The position numbers were made by a program, and so were the translations under genes. Below, in pieces: positions 7,298 through 17,520 of a DNA stretch of 38,025 bases. Source of the DNA: Mesostigma viride (Eukaryota; Streptophyta; Mesostigmatophyceae; Mesostigmatales; Mesostigmataceae); the NCBI GenBank assembly GCA_009746045.1, contig RPFO01000547.1, positions 1-38,025 on the forward strand, in the 5' to 3' direction. Within the stretch, counting starts at the first letter, position 1. Each line of letters starts with the position of its first letter. The notes below the pieces were generated by a model. It searched no databases. It worked only from the letters and a program-made list of their open reading frames with translations, and had not been told where the DNA came from.

Positions 7298-9976
7298 GCA
7301 TGGATGGTGGTGGTGGGTGGCTGGCAGGCATGGATGGTGGTGGTGGGTGGCTGGCACGCATGGATGGTGGTGGTGGGTGGCTGGCACGCATGGATGGTGG
7401 TGGTGGGGTGCTGGCATGCATGGATGGTGGTGGTGGGTGGCTGGCACGCATGGATGGTGGTGGTGGGTGGCTGGCACGCATGGATGGTGGTGGTGGGGTG
7501 CTGGCATGCATGGATGATGGTGGTGGGGTGCTGGCATGCATGGATGGTGGTGGTGGGTGGCTGGCACGCATGGATGGTGGTGGTGGGGTGCTGGCATGCA
7601 TGGATGGTGGTGGTGGGTGGCTGGCACGCATGGATGATGGTGGTGGGTGGCTGGCATGCATGGATGGTGGTGGTGGGGTGCTGGCACGCATGGATGGTGG
7701 TGGTGGGGTGCTGGCATGCATGGATGATGGTGGTGGGGTGCTGGCATGCATGGATGGTGGTGGTGGGTGGCTGGCATGCATGGATGATGGTGGTGGGGTG
7801 CTGGCATGCATGGATGGTGGTGGTGGGTGGCTGGCATGCATGGATGATGGTGGTGGGTGGCTGGCATGCATGGATGGTGGTGGTGGGGTGCTGGCACGCA
7901 TGGATGGTGGTGGTGGGGTGCTGGCATGCATGGATGATGGTGGTGGGGTGCTGGCATGCATGGATGGTGGTGGTGGGTGGCTGGCATGCATGGATGATGG
8001 TGGTGGGTGCTGGCATGCATGGATGGTGGTGGTGGGTGGCTGGCATGCATGGATGATGGTGGTGGGTGGCTGGCACGCATGGATGGTGGTGGTGGGTGGC
8101 TGGCACGCATGGATGGTGGTGGTGGGTGCTGGCATGCATGGATGGTGGTGGTGGGTGGCTGGCACGCATGGATGGTGGTGGTGGGTGGCTGGCACGCATG
8201 GATGGTGGTGGTGGGTGCTGGCATGCATGGATGATGGTGGTGGGGTGCTGGCATGCATGGATGGTGGTGGTGGGTGGCTGGCACGCATGGATGGTGGTGG
8301 TGGGGTGCTGGCATGCATGGATGGTGGTGGTGGGTGGCTGGCACGCATGGATGATGGTGGTGGGTGGCTGGCATGCATGGATGGTGGTGGTGGGGTGCTG
8401 GCACGCATGGATGGTGGTGGTGGGGTGCTGGCATGCATGGATGATGGTGGTGGGGTGCTGGCATGCATGGATGGTGGTGGTGGGTGGCTGGCATGCATGG
8501 ATGATGGTGGTGGGGTGCTGGCACGCATGGATGGTGGTGGTGGGTGGCTGGCATGCATGGATGATGGTGGTGGGTGGCTGGCATGCATGGATGGTGGTGG
8601 TGGGGTGCTGGCACGCATGGATGATGGTGGTGGGTGGCTGGCACGCATGGATGGTGGTGGTGGGTGGCTGGCACGCATGGATGGTGGTGGTGGGTGGCTG
8701 GCACGCATGGATGGTGGTGGTGGGTGGCTGGCACGCATGGATGGTGGTGGTGGGTGGCTGGCACGCATGGATGATGGTGGTGGGGTGCTGGCACGCATGG
8801 ATGGTGGTGGTGGGTGGCTGGCACGCATGGATGATGGTGGTGGGTGGCTGGCATGCATGGATGGTGGTGGTGGGGTGCTGGCACGCATGGATGGTGGTGG
8901 TGGGTGGCTGGCATGCATGGATGATGGTGGTGGGGTGCTGGCATGCATGGATGGTGGTGGTGGGGTGCTGGCATGCATGGATGGTGGTGGTGGGTGGCTG
9001 GCACGCATGGATGGTGGTGGTGGGTGCTGGCATGCATGGATGGTGGTGGTGGGTGGCTGGCACGCATGGATGGTGGTGGTGGGTGGCTGGCACGCATGGA
9101 TGGTGGTGGTGGGTGGCTGGCAGGCATGGATGGTGGTGGTGGGTGGCTGGCACGCATGGATGGTGGTGGTGGGTGGCTGGCACGCATGGATGATGGTGGT
9201 GGGGTGCTGGCATGCATGGATGGTGGTGGTGGGTGCTGGCATGCATGGATGGTGGTGGTGGGTGGCTGGCACGCATGGATGGTGGTGGTGGGGTGCTGGC
9301 ATGCATGGATGGTGGTGGTGGGGTGCTGGCATGCATGGATGGTGGTGGTGGGTGGCTGGCACGCATGGATGGTGGTGGTGGGTGCTGGCACGCATGGATG
9401 GTGGTGGTGGGTGCTGGCATGCATGGATGATGGTGGTGGGGTGCTGGCATGCATGGATGGTGGTGGTGGGTGCTGGCATGCATGGATGGTGGTGGTGGGT
9501 GGCTGGCACGCATGGATGGTGGTGGTGGGTGCTGGCATGCATGGATGGTGGTGGTGGGTGCTGGCATGCATGGATGGTGGTGGTGGGTGGCTGGCACGCA
9601 TGGATGGTGGTGGTGGGGTGCTGGCATGCATGGATGGTGGTGGTGGGTGGCTGGCACGCATGGATGATGGTGGTGGGTGGCTGGCATGCATGGATGGTGG
9701 TGGTGGGGTGCTGGCACGCATGGATGGTGGTGGTGGGGTGCTGGCATGCATGGATGGTGGTGGTGGGTGGCTGGCACGCATGGATGGTGGTGGTGGGTGG
9801 CTGGCACGCATGGATGGTGGTGGTGGGGTGCTGGCATGCATGGATGATGGTGGTGGGGTGCTGGCATGCATGGATGGTGGTGGTGGGTGGCTGGCACGCA
9901 TGGATGGTGGTGGTGGGTGGCTGGCACGCATGGATGATGGTGGTGGGGTGCTGGCATGCATGGATGGTGGTGGTGG
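7298..9976. repeat. 2.7-kb minisatellite of about 90 copies of a 30-bp G-rich unit
   Basis: The unit starts GCATGGATGGTGGTGGTGGG on the plus strand and continues TGGCTGGCAC or, in the alternative form, GTGCTGGCAT. Variants include GATGATGG for GATGGTGG and some 29-bp units (for example near 8008, 8128, 9025, 9392 and 9470). Because the unit is a multiple of three with no stop in most frames, it yields overlapping ORFs of up to 1000 codons on both strands. These are low complexity, shift frame at every 29-bp unit and lack a credible start context, so I do not annotate them as genes. The GG tracts could form G-quadruplexes. Confidence 0.95.
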
Positions 9977-10405
9977 ACATATCGCTGGCTGAGGACCAAC
10001 ACGAAAAAAGAAGCCATATCGCTGGCTGAGGACCAACACGAAAAAAGAAAACATATAGCTGGCTGAGGACCAACACGAAAAAAGAAAACATTTAGCTGGC
10101 AGAGGACCAATACGAAAAAATACTCTGGTCGCTCGCTGAGGACCAACCCTTAAAAAGAAGCCGTGTCGCTGGCTGAGGACCAACACGAAAAAAGAAAACA
10201 TATTGCTGGCTGAGGACCAACCCTAAAAAAGAAGGCATATCGCTGGCTGAGGACCAACACGAAAAAAGAAGCCATGTCGCTGGCTGAGGACCAACCCTTA
10301 AAAAGAAGGCATATCGCTGGCCGAGAACCAACCAGAAAAAAGAAGTCATGTCGCTGGCTGAGGACCAACACGAAAAAACAAGCCATATCGCTGGCTGAGG
10401 ACTAC
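9977..10405. repeat. Tandem array of 37-bp units
   Basis: About eleven copies built around TCGCTGGCTGAGGACCAAC, then ACGAAAAAAGAAG or CCTTAAAAAGAAG. It abuts the 30-bp minisatellite directly at 9976/9977. Minus-strand ORFs through it (FFVLVLSQ repeats) are repeat artefacts. Confidence 0.9.
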
Positions 10406-11791
10406 AAAAGGGCATCATAGACGCCACCCTGCTCGCGCGAGTAAGTAGGGGTTCGTTGCACATTTACCTGCACGCATAAATCAGGAAGGGGGAAAAACGG
10501 CATTGAACAGGACCACGATTAGAATTGGGCTAGCTATAAACTAACCGGACCATTTGAAGGCATAGCAACAAACATCACGCTCGACATCAAAAAAGACTGC
10601 GCTGTTGATGCACCTTTTTCATTATGGCGGCGAGTTGAGGCGGCATTTGTCTCACCATCTTCAGGCAGCGATGATTATTACAGAAAACAGCTATGGCGGC
10701 AGCAGTGGTGGTGCGGTTTTCGAAACCCAACAGCTGTTGTGACCGATCGTCCGTGGAGCGACCCCTGTCAACGGCCCAGCGTAACCGGCGTTCAGGACGG
10801 AAAACGTGGCATGCTCGCCATTCGGCCAACGAGGCGAAACGCGGCGCTAGATTATTCTTATTGACAAACCGCGCATGCGGATTGGACGACTCACAATGTG
10901 ACGTAATCCAAGCGTCGGTCTTCACGGTCCCGCAGGTATAAAAAGGAACAACACGCAGCCAATTTGACGCTACAATCGGGATGTTTGGATTCGGGCGTCA
11001 CCATGCTGCCGTGGATAACGACGTCCGCGGTTCGATTCTAGCGTGAGCCCGGTGCTTTTTTGCACGTCGTCTGAGAGATCATCTGTCATATTACCACCAG
11101 TCGTCACTCTGCAAAGCGACGTGCCTACTGCCACGTGGTATGGCAAAAATTTCGAATGCAGAACTTTTGGGGTATACAAATAAATATATTCATGAATCGG
11201 GTATAGTAAATGTATGGGGATATATACTAACATGCTAGCCAATATATTTATACTTTCTGCTGTCCATATGCTTATTATTATGATTATTGTTATGAATATG
11301 ATATATGTTCTTTCTAATATTTGTTAAATATATTTTCCTATTTACTGCTAACTTACTGTACTAGTTTTTTATATAAATGACTAGTACTAGATAGATTAAT
11401 GCCATGAATACAAATTTAAAATATAGATTAAATTTTATGACAATATTACATATATTTATGGACATCACTCTTTTTTTCATACAATAAGTAGAAAATATTT
11501 AGTATTAGAGATAGCTAGTCTGTCCAGTTCATATTTCTTCTATCTAAACAATAATGATTGTAATAGAAATAGTACTAAATACTAATTAAAACTATATAAA
11601 TACCAATAAATACTTTCCATATTTCTGCTACATAATTAAACAATAATGATTAAAACAATTATGTTCAATATTCAATATTCAATTTCATTTAGTAGAATCT
11701 TAAATAATTCCATGAATTAATTCACGTATTTTCCTGTCTTGGTGTGATCATCCAGGTACCTCGATCGGCAACGACACGACACGCCTGAAAA
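10406..11791. other. Spacer without a recognisable protein gene; 11150-11740 very AT-rich
   Basis: The first 700 bp is of mixed composition. A partial stem-loop core (GTGGAGCGACCCC) lies near 10752, and a fuller one (GTCACTCTGCAAAGCGAC) at about 11099-11117. From about 11150 to 11740 the sequence is extremely AT-rich with short ATA/TAT words. I found no ORF or domain that I trust. Confidence 0.6.
10992..11061 (+). ncRNA. Possible Pol III-type or tRNA-like remnant
   Basis: CGGGCGTCAC at 10992-11001 can pair with GTGAGCCCG at 11043-11051, leaving one bulged G. GGTTCGATTC (11029-11038) matches the tRNA T-loop/B-box consensus. A run of six T (11056-11061) follows like a Pol III terminator. It is too short for a normal cloverleaf and the T-stem does not pair well, so a tRNA-derived repeat fragment is the most I would claim. 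Confidence 0.25.
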
Positions 11792-14700
11792 ATGAGCCGG
11801 GAAGGTGTGTTTCCAATGATGCAAATCTTGGTCGCGCTGCAGCGCGACCTCTTCTCAGTTCCATACGAAAAGGCCTTAAAACTTGTGTGTAACTTCGCAA
11901 GGGTCGCGCTGCAGAGCTACCAAAAATTTCATGAAGTTTGACTTTCTCTATATTTGCTTCGCAATTGAGATTCTTTTGTATCTGCGAAGAAGGTGGGGTC
12001 ATTTCGCGGAGTGACCCTGCTAATATGTAAATTTTTCCGTGAATTTCTTTTTGTTTCTGCAGCACGGGAACGGGTGTTTCTTTCGCCAACCTCCTCCTCC
12101 TTGCGTGGCGGCTTTGCTAATCGACTCAATGCCCACAACTTGAGCATCGGGACACCGACGCCCCTTGCAGCGGATCTGAAAAACAGCTCGAAACGAAATT
12201 TCGGGAATGAGAACCGCAGCACCTCGCCCGCCGTCAGGAAGCCAGCGAAAAGGCCTGGCCAGTACGCCGAGAAGAAGTCTGTTGTGGGGACTCATCTTGC
12301 TGATGAGGCGTACAACGTAGTTCATCACATGAGGAATGAATCTACCAAGCGGGCCTCTTTTGAGGAGATTGTTGATGGCTTCAATAAGAGGGCTGACGAG
12401 CTCAAGGCGGAGCATTTTGACATTCCGGTGGCCAAGCTTTTTGATGAGCAGCGGCTTGCACAACTGTCGAGGTCTTGGGTGGCTCGGCTGATCGCCCTTT
12501 TTGACGACCTGTCGAAATCCGACCATGACAGAGACGTCAAGATCATTTTGGTGTCAACTCTTTTTTGTGGGGACGACATCGAGAAGGAGTTTTCGGCGGC
12601 AGAGTTGGAGAGAATGACGGGTGTCCCCGCGAAGACCATTCTCAAAGTTCGGGCGATCAGAAAGCAACAGAAGATGGAGTTCCTGACGCGTGCGCTGGCG
12701 CGAAAGAAGAGGAAGTTGCCCCAATTTGTAATCGAGTCGATCGCGCAGGCTTGGACTGATGAGGAGAACTCGCGCGCTTCGCCCCAAGAGAGGGATACCA
12801 TAAAGACGCACGAACGAGTTGGCAATCGTGCGATTTTGGTTGGTGTCCAAGGGGCCTACTTCTACCTCACCTCGAAGGAGGACATATATCTCAAGTTTTT
12901 AGCGGAGCACACGTACTGGGACAAGAAAAGTCCGCAGTATGAGAAGGATGTCGGCATCCATGTCGGATATACGACTTTCTGCAAGTACGCCCCCAAAACC
13001 GTCAAGGGGAAGTGGAAGGAGAGAAACGTGTGCGCCTGTGAGACGCATACGGTCATGCAGTCGAAGGTAGCGGCATGGACTAGGTACTGCAAGGCGAAGC
13101 ACGGCAAGAACTGCAAGTGCGGCGACGAGTGTGAGGGATGTTTAAGGGCGAGATTGCCTGACGGCACGTGCGGGATGTTCGAAAGCCTGCACACGACCGA
13201 ATGGGTGAAGCACTTCCATTGCCGTGTGGCGGAGGCGGATGGGGGAAGTGAGCTGGGGGGTGGGGCAAACTCGGCGAGAAACGAAGAGGAGGAAGGGGAC
13301 AATAATGTGACGGAAGATGAATGGCAGGGGCAAGACCTTGACGATCTTGAAATAAATGAGAGGATCGTGGAGGATGAGGAAGGGGTGCCAAGGGTAGGGG
13401 ACCCATCCATGGAGGAGGGGTCTGTCTTTCGCATTCTGAAGAGGGCATGTATGGAGAACTCGTGTCCCGAGTCCCGGTGTGGCATCAAAGACTGGGTGTT
13501 GTGTGACCGGGACAAGAATTCAACAGAACTACTAAATTGGTTCAGATACGTGAAGAAGGAGGTAGTGGTTTCCCGACCGGCAGGGGAGGTAAGCGTGTTT
13601 GGATTTTGTGACGCAATTATTTCGCAGCGTCATTCTGCAGCGCGATGTTAATTTAAAGGCTTTTCTGATACTTTATGAATATGTTACTTGCAAATTTACT
13701 TCATCCCTTGGTTAAAACAGGACGCGACCGATCGGCGGGTCCCGGAGAAGGTCAAGCGGCCCGTACAGGAAACGATGAGGTCAACGCCCGCGCAGCTGAG
13801 GCTGGCGATTATCGAGAGTTGGGAGGACTTTACCAACCACTGCTTTACGTCATGGTGGCAGTCGGCAACGATCAAGGACCGGGAGAGGAACATGACTGAG
13901 GGGGATGTGCTCGTGCATGGAGATTGGGCCGAGAATTACGAGAACAACAACTACGTCCAACTGCAGTCGCAGTACTTTCACAAGACGAGCTTTGTCCTCA
14001 TGCCCATGATCGTGCGATATTTGCACAATGGTGCGATGGCAAAGCGAACGTTCTTTTTTCTCGGGGAAGCCAAGATGAAGCGGGGAGAGCGGGCGCTCGT
14101 CTACGCGCTGAGGACAATCATGGAAACCCTGCGCGGACTTGGTGTGGGGGTGAAGAGGATGTTCATGTGCTCTGACAACTGCTCATCCCAGTTCAAGTCC
14201 AAGTACGTGGTTAACGCCGTCTTCCGCCTCCTCATGCAGGATCCCGACTTGGAATCCTTCGAGTACCACTACTTGGGTGAGCAGCACGGGAAGGGGGAGG
14301 TGGATGGTCAGGGAGCGAAGTTCAAGTGCATTGTGAGGAACATGCAATGCATTCCTGAGAACCAGGGCATCGTTACAGGGCGCCAGATCGTCAAGTACAT
14401 GCGGGACAGCTGGGAAGGAGGCAAAACCACGAGCAGGGAGTCGGCCCGCGCTCGGGCAGAGGGCGTCCACCGTCATTTCTTTCATTTTCCTGAGGTGCGA
14501 AACTCAATTTTTCTTGAACTTGATTGAGGTATCTCTGCAGAGTGACCTTTTGCCCATTTGCATTTTATTATTTGATAATGCTAAAAGAACTGGTATGAAT
14601 TAGCGTCTTATATAGTGAAAAATGCATGCAAAGCACTTTCAAAGGGGTATCTCTGCAGAGTGACCCTTCATGTGTACTTGATCTATTGACACATACCAAC

Positions 14701-15475
14701 TTTCCGTTTCTGACATTCTCCCTCATTGCAGGACCTCGACTCCGGCGCCCGTATGATACCGACGCGTGTCGAGGCCATCAAGCAAGCGCACTGGTGGCGC
14801 CTGGACAAGTCTGACCCGGGGCTCCTGATGATGAGGCGTTTTTCGTGCTACTGCCCAGCCTGCCTAGCTAACAGGTGGGAGGAGTGCCGGACCGAGTGGA
14901 CACATATCGAGGAATTTAACGATGAGGGCCAAACGATGAAAACTTTCCGCCTGATGCCGCCAACGCAGCCCATACCTCCGGTTCGCCAGCTGACGCGGGC
15001 GGAACTGCTGAAGGATCAAAGGGATGCCATTGGCAGGCAGATGCGCATGTATGATTACATCGCAGTTCCGTCAGACAGAGAGGACGTGAACCACAATTCC
15101 GCCCACCCTTTTTGGGTGATGCAGGTGGTGAGGGAGGCCTCAGTGCTGGAGAAGGAGGAGGTTAGGTGGGTTGAGGGACAAAACGGACGGCAGAAGGAGA
15201 TTTTCTTGCCCGGCCACGCCGTTCTGGCGGTTCGGCTGTGGAAGCGAGATATGCATGACCCCCTGCATTTTACTCTGGATTTGGCTGATTGGCCGGAGTC
15301 CCGCCCAGCCGACCTGGTCGATTGCTATCTGTGCATCTCCGCTGCTCTTCCGCTCCAGTGCATGGTCCTTGGCAACCAAAGGCAAGCCTACGTTGATATG
15401 AGCAAGGAGCTTGACGCGTGGCTAACCGCTCTTGTACGCAACCAGCAAGCCCCGGAGGGGCTGCCACCGGCTTAA
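11792..15475 (+). CDS. Four-exon gene for a DDE-transposase-like protein (about 1018 aa)
   Basis: Proposed exons: 11792-11804 (ATG AGC CGG GAA G, least certain), 12063-13588, 13721-14494 and 14732-15475 (stop TAA). All junctions have GT/AG and compatible phases, and 3 kb is open without frameshift. N-terminal part: charged and helical. About 350-400: Cys-rich segment (CACETH ... CKCGDECEGC). About 575-710: VHGDWAENY (D near 581), MCSDNCSSQFK (D near 665) and HGKGEVDGQGAKFK (E/D near 706-708). After 760: a CYCPACLANRWEEC zinc-like cluster, then a YIAVPSD ... PFWVMQV segment. From memory, the order DxAENY / SDGxxSQFK / HGKGxxDGxG matches a family common in invertebrate and protist genomes that looks like a DDE nuclease, either transposon-borne or domesticated. 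I saw no flanking inverted repeats. The first 23 codons of the open frame at 11993 are intron sequence. Confidence 0.7.
11830..12017 (+). repeat. Three stem-loops in the first intron of the transposase-like gene
   Basis: 11830-11849 is a perfect 20-bp palindrome (GGTCGCGCTG then CAGCGCGACC). 11901-11922 is GGGTCGCGC / TGCA / GAGCTACCA. 11996-12017 is GGGTCATTT / CGCG / GAGTGACCC, the same sense-strand form as in the minus-strand gene. All lie in the proposed intron 11805-12062. Confidence 0.75.
13627..13649 (+). repeat. Decayed stem-loop in the second intron of the transposase-like gene
   Basis: GCGTCATTC / TGCA / GCGCGATGTT lies in the intron 13589-13720. The palindromic centre is intact, the outer arms are weaker. 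Confidence 0.55.
14527..14666 (+). repeat. Two stem-loops in the third intron of the transposase-like gene
   Basis: 14527-14548 (AGGTATCTC / TGCA / GAGTGACCT) and 14644-14666 (GGGGTATCTC / TGCA / GAGTGACCC) lie in the intron 14495-14731. Both keep the right arm GAGTGACC in sense orientation and share the same left-arm variant GGTATCTC. Confidence 0.75.
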
Positions 15476-16071
15476 ACTTTCGGGGACGCTCCGCAGCGCC
15501 ACCCCTACGGATCTTTAAGCCTGGGCTTTATTCGCCTACGGTTGGGACAGTGTTTATTCGTGTTTATATATTTTTGGAGAACATTTTTTTGTTTTTTCAT
15601 ATGTTACATTAGATGACAAGTGGCTGGGAACATTGTTAGCCTCGGTAGTGACAAATTTTAGTATATTTCCGTGTCGAAATGGCGAGTATTTTATTTAACT
15701 TGTACAATAATTATTTCGAATTACAAATTTATAATTTGGTTTGACCTAAAAATCATGTCGTCACTCAAATATAGTAGTTGCTGTGTAGGACTTTCCGTCT
15801 GCAAATTGGTTCGTACTAATTTCGAATGTCACAACAATGTTACTGTACTAAGGCCTGTTTGGTAGATGTCTTAAAACACAAATTCGCTCCGGAAGTGCCA
15901 AAGTACCTTGCTTGTAACCGGACTAGTTACGAATTGTGATTGGAAGGTTGTCCCCTACAACCACAAGGAATAGAGGGGACGCTCCGCAGCGCCACCCATA
16001 CGACAGTCCGGACCGGGCTTTGCTGAAATAATTTTCTCACTCGCAACTTAGCCATCAAACTCACTTTTACG
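15476..16071. other. Spacer bounded by two matching stem-loops
   Basis: No gene seen. GGGGACGCT / CCGC / AGCGCCACCC occurs at 15482-15506 and again at 15975-15997, in the same variant form not seen elsewhere in the window. The sequence between them is AT-rich. Confidence 0.5.
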
Positions 16072-16545
16072 ATGGAGCGCGCCGATGTTTTTGGTTCGCA
16101 GCATACATATGTGCATGTCGATAAAAAGGAGCATGCGGCCAACATGTATGTTGAAATCGACTCCCCCCCCCACGACTTCCCACGCTCCCTGCGGGGACCG
16201 TTTGGAGGTTGGGGTTCAGGTGTCATTGCGTTCGGAAACGGGATGATCGACCTGATGCCCCCAGATTCAGATTTGGCGCCTGCCCCCCGTGTTCCGGGTA
16301 AGGCCAGGGTGGTGCAATGCCTCCAGAATGAGGGCACGGAAATTTCGCCCAATGTCTCGGCTGTGCGCCTCCGGGCTGAGGCCCAGCATGAGTTCTTGAA
16401 TGCGGCGGAAATAGGTGGGGCCGTATGGGCCCCCAAACAATTTTCCAACGAGCCTCCAAATTTCGTGGGGGACTTGTACAAGGGAGCGTACAAGTTTCGT
16501 GACATTGAGATCGATGGATGGGGGTCATTTCTCCAGGAAAAGTGA
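16072..16545 (+). CDS. Unassigned 157-residue ORF
   Basis: ATG (MERADVFGSQHTYVHVDKKE) to TGA, no low-complexity bias, with a Gly/Pro-containing middle (RGPFGGWGSGVIAFGNG) and an ending DIEIDGWGSFLQEK. It has no transmembrane segment and no motif I know. The amino-acid composition looks protein-like, but the opposite strand is also open for much of the region, so this may be a chance or decayed ORF. Confidence 0.35.
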   Translation: MERADVFGSQHTYVHVDKKEHAANMYVEIDSPPHDFPRSLRGPFGGWGSGVIAFGNGMIDLMPPDSDLAPAPRVPGKARVVQCLQNEGTEISPNVSAVRLRAEAQHEFLNAAEIGGAVWAPKQFSNEPPNFVGDLYKGAYKFRDIEIDGWGSFLQEK

Positions 16546-16830
16546 ATGCCGGTCCCATTTGGCAAATATAATCGATGATTAATTCCATGCAACATTTTGC
16601 GTTGGTCAAATGTGTAAATTTGCATTATTCATCGATTCAATAAAATTATGGGGGTGGGTATACCCACCATTTGATGGTTGAAAGTACTACTAGCTTCGTC
16701 GATTAACTCTTCTCAACATGGTCCTCTAGTCGACTAGGATTGTACCAATCCATCAGGGTATCGAGAAACTTGTTATGCCGAAACACTCCGGTCAAAAATT
16801 TCGTGCCACCTGCAGGCAATCAAAAAGCGC

Positions 16831-16952
16831 ACGCGGACCGACGGGAAAGAGTAGTTAGTCACGAAATTAAAAAAACGACAAAAAGTGTCACACGCGGCCC
16901 GGCGGGAAAAAGTAGTTTGTTACGAAGTTAAAAAAACGACGAAAAGTGTCAC
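16831..16952. repeat. Two tandem copies of a 61-bp unit ending in an inverted repeat
   Basis: The unit starts ACGCGGMCCGRCGGGAAARA and ends AACGACRAAAAGTGTCAC. Right after copy 2, CGAAAAGTGT and ACACTTTTCG form a 10-bp inverted repeat around a single C (about 16940-16960). This lies just upstream of the LINE remains. Confidence 0.7.
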
Positions 16953-16964
16953 ACTTTTCGGAAC

Positions 16965-17520
16965 ATTCGAAGTGGGCCCGGCCCCCACGACGAGTGGACT
17001 CCCGGCCCAGGAATGGGCTGCTGCAATCTCGTCTCCACCCAGGCTCCGCAATGATGCTGCCATGGGAGTGGACAATATTTCACCGGAGGTACGGTTAAGA
17101 TGCCTGAGCTTCTACGTTGAGCCTTTCCTCCAGCAAGGGTGTTTGCAACCGGATTCTACGAGATGGCCTCCCCCCGCCGACGTATTGGAAGACCGCTCAT
17201 CCGGGTCATGCTCTACAACAAGGGCAAGGGGTCCGCGCCGCGCGGATACCGGCAACTACCGCGGCGTAGTATGCCTCCAAAGCTGCGTACTGAAAGTCTT
17301 CATGCGTCTCCTGCTGAACTGCATGTGCGCCAGCCTCGATCCCCACCTAGCTGAGTCCCAGATGGGCTTCCGTGTTGGTCGCAATTGTGTTATGGTCACC
17401 ATTACTGCGCGCCGCCTGATCGAGGAAGTGAGCCGCCTCAGTGGCCCCCGGCCTCTTGCCATTGCTATTGATCTTCGTGGATTACACCAAGGCATTCGAT
17501 ACGGTTATATGGGACGCCCT
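16965..17520 (+). mobile_element. LINE (non-LTR retrotransposon), 5' piece, interrupted at RT motif A
   Basis: Translations in shifting frames give AMGVDNISPEV, then NYRGVVCLQSCVLKVFMRLL, MGFRVGRNC and FVDYTKAFDTVIWDAL (17474-17524), the usual order of the first reverse-transcriptase blocks of LINEs. Frameshifts and stops show it is dead. It stops abruptly at ATGGGACGCCCT (17509-17520), which reappears at 19688 where the rest of the element resumes. Confidence 0.7.

Noticed and set aside
7298-9976. CRISPR-like array because of the 30-bp period
   Set aside because: Units are contiguous with no unique spacers, and the context is eukaryotic.
7089-10201. ORFs of 900-1000 codons on both strands (His/Pro/Met and Gly/Trp/Val repeats)
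   Set aside because: They are translations of the 30-bp and 37-bp arrays; the unit length is a multiple of three without stops, and frames switch at 29-bp units.
11993-12062. N-terminal 23 codons of the open frame at 11993 as the protein start
   Set aside because: The stretch includes a stem-loop, a pyrimidine tract and a TTTCTGCAG acceptor, so it is intron.
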